In this document: piece by piece, positions 62,165 through 64,000 of the stretch
Layout of the letters: each line of letters opens with the position of its first letter
How positions within the stretch are numbered: the first letter of the stretch is position 1
Origin: JACCZX01 sp963829995
Lineage (GTDB): Bacteria > Pseudomonadota > Gammaproteobacteria > Burkholderiales > Burkholderiaceae_F
Direction of reading: 5' to 3'
Assembly (NCBI GenBank): GCA_963829995.1
Contig: CAWHKW010000031.1
Coordinates: forward strand, 434,001-498,000
DNA: 64,000 bases
The notes under the pieces: generated by a model
What the model saw: only the letters and a program-made list of their open reading frames with translations
What the model was told of the DNA's origin: nothing
The model's database searches: none
Position numbers and translations under genes: made by a program

Positions 62165-63360
62165 ACGAAGTGTTTCTGTGCGACGGCGTGCGTACACCGT
62201 TCGGGCGTTACGGCGGTGGCTTGTCGGGTGTGCGAGTCGATGATCTTGCCGCGCTTCCGCTGAAGGCATTGGTGGCGCGCAATACGCGCGTCGATTGGGG
62301 TGCTGTCGACGACGTGTACTACGGGTGTGCCAATCAGGCGGGTGAAGACAATCGCAACGTCGCGCGCATGGCGGTGCTGCTTGCCGGCCTACCTGCCGAC
62401 GTTCCTGCTGCGACGATCAATCGCCTGTGCGGCTCCAGCATGGATGCGGTGGGCATCTGCGCACGCGCGATTCGTGCGGGGGAAGCCGAGCTGATGATTG
62501 CGGGCGGCGTCGAAGGGATGTCGCGCGCGCCGTTTGTAATGCCGAAAGCCGATTCCGCGTTTTCGCGCAGCAACTCGGTGTTCGACACCACGCTGGGCTG
62601 GCGCTTCGTCAACGCGAAGATGAAGGCACAGCACGGTATCGACTCGATGCCGGAAACCGCCGAGAACGTGGCGCAAGATTTCGCGGTAGCACGTACCGAT
62701 CAGGACGCGTTCGCACTGCGCTCACAGCAGCGCTATTCGGCGGCGTTCGGACGCGGATTTTTCGACGGCGAGATCGTGGCCGTCACCATTCCGGGCAAGA
62801 AGGGCGACACCGTAGTAAGCAAGGATGAACATCCGCGCGAGACCACGCTCGATGCGCTCGCCAACCTGAAAGGCGTCGTCAAGCCCGACGGCAGCGTGAC
62901 CGCAGGCAACGCATCCGGCATCAATGACGGCGCGGTCGCGCTCCTGATCGCTAGCGAGCGTGCCGTTGGCCAATTTGGATTGAGCCCGATGGCGCGACTG
63001 CGCGGCGTGGCTACGGCCGGCGTGCCGCCACGCATCATGGGAATCGGCCCGGCGCCGGCAACGCACAAGCTGCTCGAGCGTCACAAGCTGAAAATCGCGG
63101 ACATCGACGTCATCGAACTCAACGAAGCGTTCGCCGCGCAAGCGCTGGCTGTGACGCGCCAACTGGGTCTGTCTGACGACGCGTCGAACGTCAACCCGAA
63201 CGGGGGCGCTATCGCGCTTGGCCATCCGCTCGGCGCGTCGGGCGCGCGGATCGTTCTCACCGCAGCGCGCCAGCTCGCAGCGAGTGGTGGCCGCTACGCC
63301 GTGGCAACGATGTGCATCGGTGTGGGGCAGGGTATCGCCCTGCTTGTTGAAAAGGTCTAG
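62161..63360 (+). CDS. paaJ: 3-oxoadipyl-CoA / 3-oxo-5,6-dehydrosuberyl-CoA thiolase
   Basis: A thiolase of 399 residues catalysing the last cleavage steps, giving acetyl-CoA and succinyl-CoA. The acylated Cys is in INRLCGSSMDAVG, the His in GGAIALGHPLGASGAR, and the second Cys in MCIGVGQG. The length and NEVFLCDGVRTPFGRYGG start are of the PaaJ/PcaF group; PcaF would be an equally good name. The ATG overlaps the tetR stop. The dehydrogenase/hydratase genes paaH and paaF are not in the window. Confidence 0.88.
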   Translation: MNEVFLCDGVRTPFGRYGGGLSGVRVDDLAALPLKALVARNTRVDWGAVDDVYYGCANQAGEDNRNVARMAVLLAGLPADVPAATINRLCGSSMDAVGICARAIRAGEAELMIAGGVEGMSRAPFVMPKADSAFSRSNSVFDTTLGWRFVNAKMKAQHGIDSMPETAENVAQDFAVARTDQDAFALRSQQRYSAAFGRGFFDGEIVAVTIPGKKGDTVVSKDEHPRETTLDALANLKGVVKPDGSVTAGNASGINDGAVALLIASERAVGQFGLSPMARLRGVATAGVPPRIMGIGPAPATHKLLERHKLKIADIDVIELNEAFAAQALAVTRQLGLSDDASNVNPNGGAIALGHPLGASGARIVLTAARQLAASGGRYAVATMCIGVGQGIALLVEKV

Positions 63361-63422
63361 GTTTGATTAGATGCGTTTGCTTAGAGATGTGTTGGTACTG
63401 ATTCGATAAACAGAGGAGACAA

Positions 63423-64000
63423 ATGAAATCCACTATCAGAATGATCGCGGGCTTGGTCGCAGTACTCGGCACGAGCATCGCGGTTGCTCAGGACATCAAG
63501 GTCGGCGTCACACTGTCCGCCACCGGCCCAGCAGCATCGCTGGGTATCCCAGAGCGCAATACGTTCCCGCTGCTGCCACAAACCATTGGCGGGAAGAAGG
63601 TGAACTACATTGTGCTCGACGACGCATCAGATACGACGACTGCAGTACGCAACTCGCGCAAGCTGATCAGCGAAGACAAGGTCGACGTGCTGATCGGCTC
63701 GACGATTACGCCGAACTCGCTTGCAATGATCGATGTTGCAGCCGAAGGGGAGACGCCGATGATCTCGATGGCGGCATCGAGCCGCATCGTCGACCCGGTT
63801 GATGCCAAGCGCCGCTGGGTGTTCAAAACGCCGCAGAATGATCAGCAGATGGCGTTGGTCATCCTGGGGCACATGCTGGGTCAGGGGGTCAAGACGGTCG
63901 GCTTCATCGGATTTGCCGACGCCTACGGAGAAGGCTGGTGGACCCAGTTTTCCAATCTTGCCGAGGCGCGTGGAGTCAAAATCGTCGGCAACGAGCGCTA
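63423..64000 (+). CDS. Branched-chain amino acid/aromatic-acid type ABC substrate-binding protein, 5' part
   Basis: A periplasmic binding protein cut by the window end. A signal peptide (IRMIAGLVAVLGTSIAVAQ) is followed by the Peripla_BP_6 pattern: DIKVGVTLSATGPAASLGIPE, KKVNYIVLDDASDTTTAVRNSRKL and VDVLIGSTITPNS. AGAGGAG lies just upstream of the ATG. In paa and other aromatic clusters such proteins often serve uptake of aromatic acids, so phenylacetate or a related acid is possible, as inference. The permease and ATPase genes would be beyond the edge. Confidence 0.9.
   Translation, partial: MKSTIRMIAGLVAVLGTSIAVAQDIKVGVTLSATGPAASLGIPERNTFPLLPQTIGGKKVNYIVLDDASDTTTAVRNSRKLISEDKVDVLIGSTITPNSLAMIDVAAEGETPMISMAASSRIVDPVDAKRRWVFKTPQNDQQMALVILGHMLGQGVKTVGFIGFADAYGEGWWTQFSNLAEARGVKIVGNER

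Overview
The window looks like chromosomal DNA from a GC-rich betaproteobacterium, most likely in or near the Burkholderiales. The reasons are the run of central-carbon genes tkt-gapA-(insert)-pgk-pyk-fbaA, a ruvCAB block, a ybgC-tolQRAB-pal-cpoB block, a fused SpeD-SpeE enzyme and a betaproteobacterial style paa cluster. I saw no tRNA, rRNA, CRISPR array, phage or complete insertion sequence. The assignment to an order is inference.

Layout. 1-5.9 kb: the aroE 3' end, mtgA, mgtE, a KTSC protein with ubiD on the minus strand, and a lytic transglycosylase. 6-10.4 kb: malic enzyme (maeB), rsmE and speDE. 10.9-24.7 kb: tkt, gapA, pgk, pyk, an S41 peptidase and fbaA. This run is split between gapA and pgk by a 5-kb module: a free-standing lipoprotein resembling an S8 propeptide, two secreted S8 peptidases with Ig-like and GlyGly-CTERM tails, and a convergent rhomboid protease with rhombosortase motifs. 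24.75-25.17 kb: two inverted MITE-like units. 25.2-27.4 kb: ruvCAB. 27.6-31.4 kb: a tonB-exbB-exbD-exbD-TPR operon. 31.5-37.3 kb: two TonB-dependent receptors. 37.5-44.1 kb: a Yej-type peptide ABC transporter. 44.2-53.3 kb: ybgC-tolQRAB-pal-cpoB, apparently continuing through a YeeE/YedE transporter, a divergent MBL protein, an FAD monooxygenase and a DUF2783 protein. 53.3-64 kb: the phenylacetate module, with paaN-paaY divergent from paaG-I-K-A-B-C-E, a TetR regulator, a thiolase and a branched-chain-type binding protein cut by the window edge.

Working together. Glycolysis/gluconeogenesis and pentose interconversion genes form one block. The rhomboid protease is probably the processing enzyme for the two S8 proteases beside it. 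TonB-ExbBD with two receptors and a peptide ABC transporter suggests uptake across both membranes. The paa genes would make phenylacetyl-CoA, epoxidise it and isomerise the epoxide. paaD and a ring-opening hydratase are not in the window.

Caveat. At least ten otherwise well-conserved genes carry one or more single-base frame changes, several in or beside short homopolymers (maeB, the S41 peptidase, the TPR protein, yejF, yejA, tolA, the FAD monooxygenase, paaA, both receptors, both S8 peptidases). Most are probably sequencing or assembly errors, so apparent pseudogenes should be read with that in mind.
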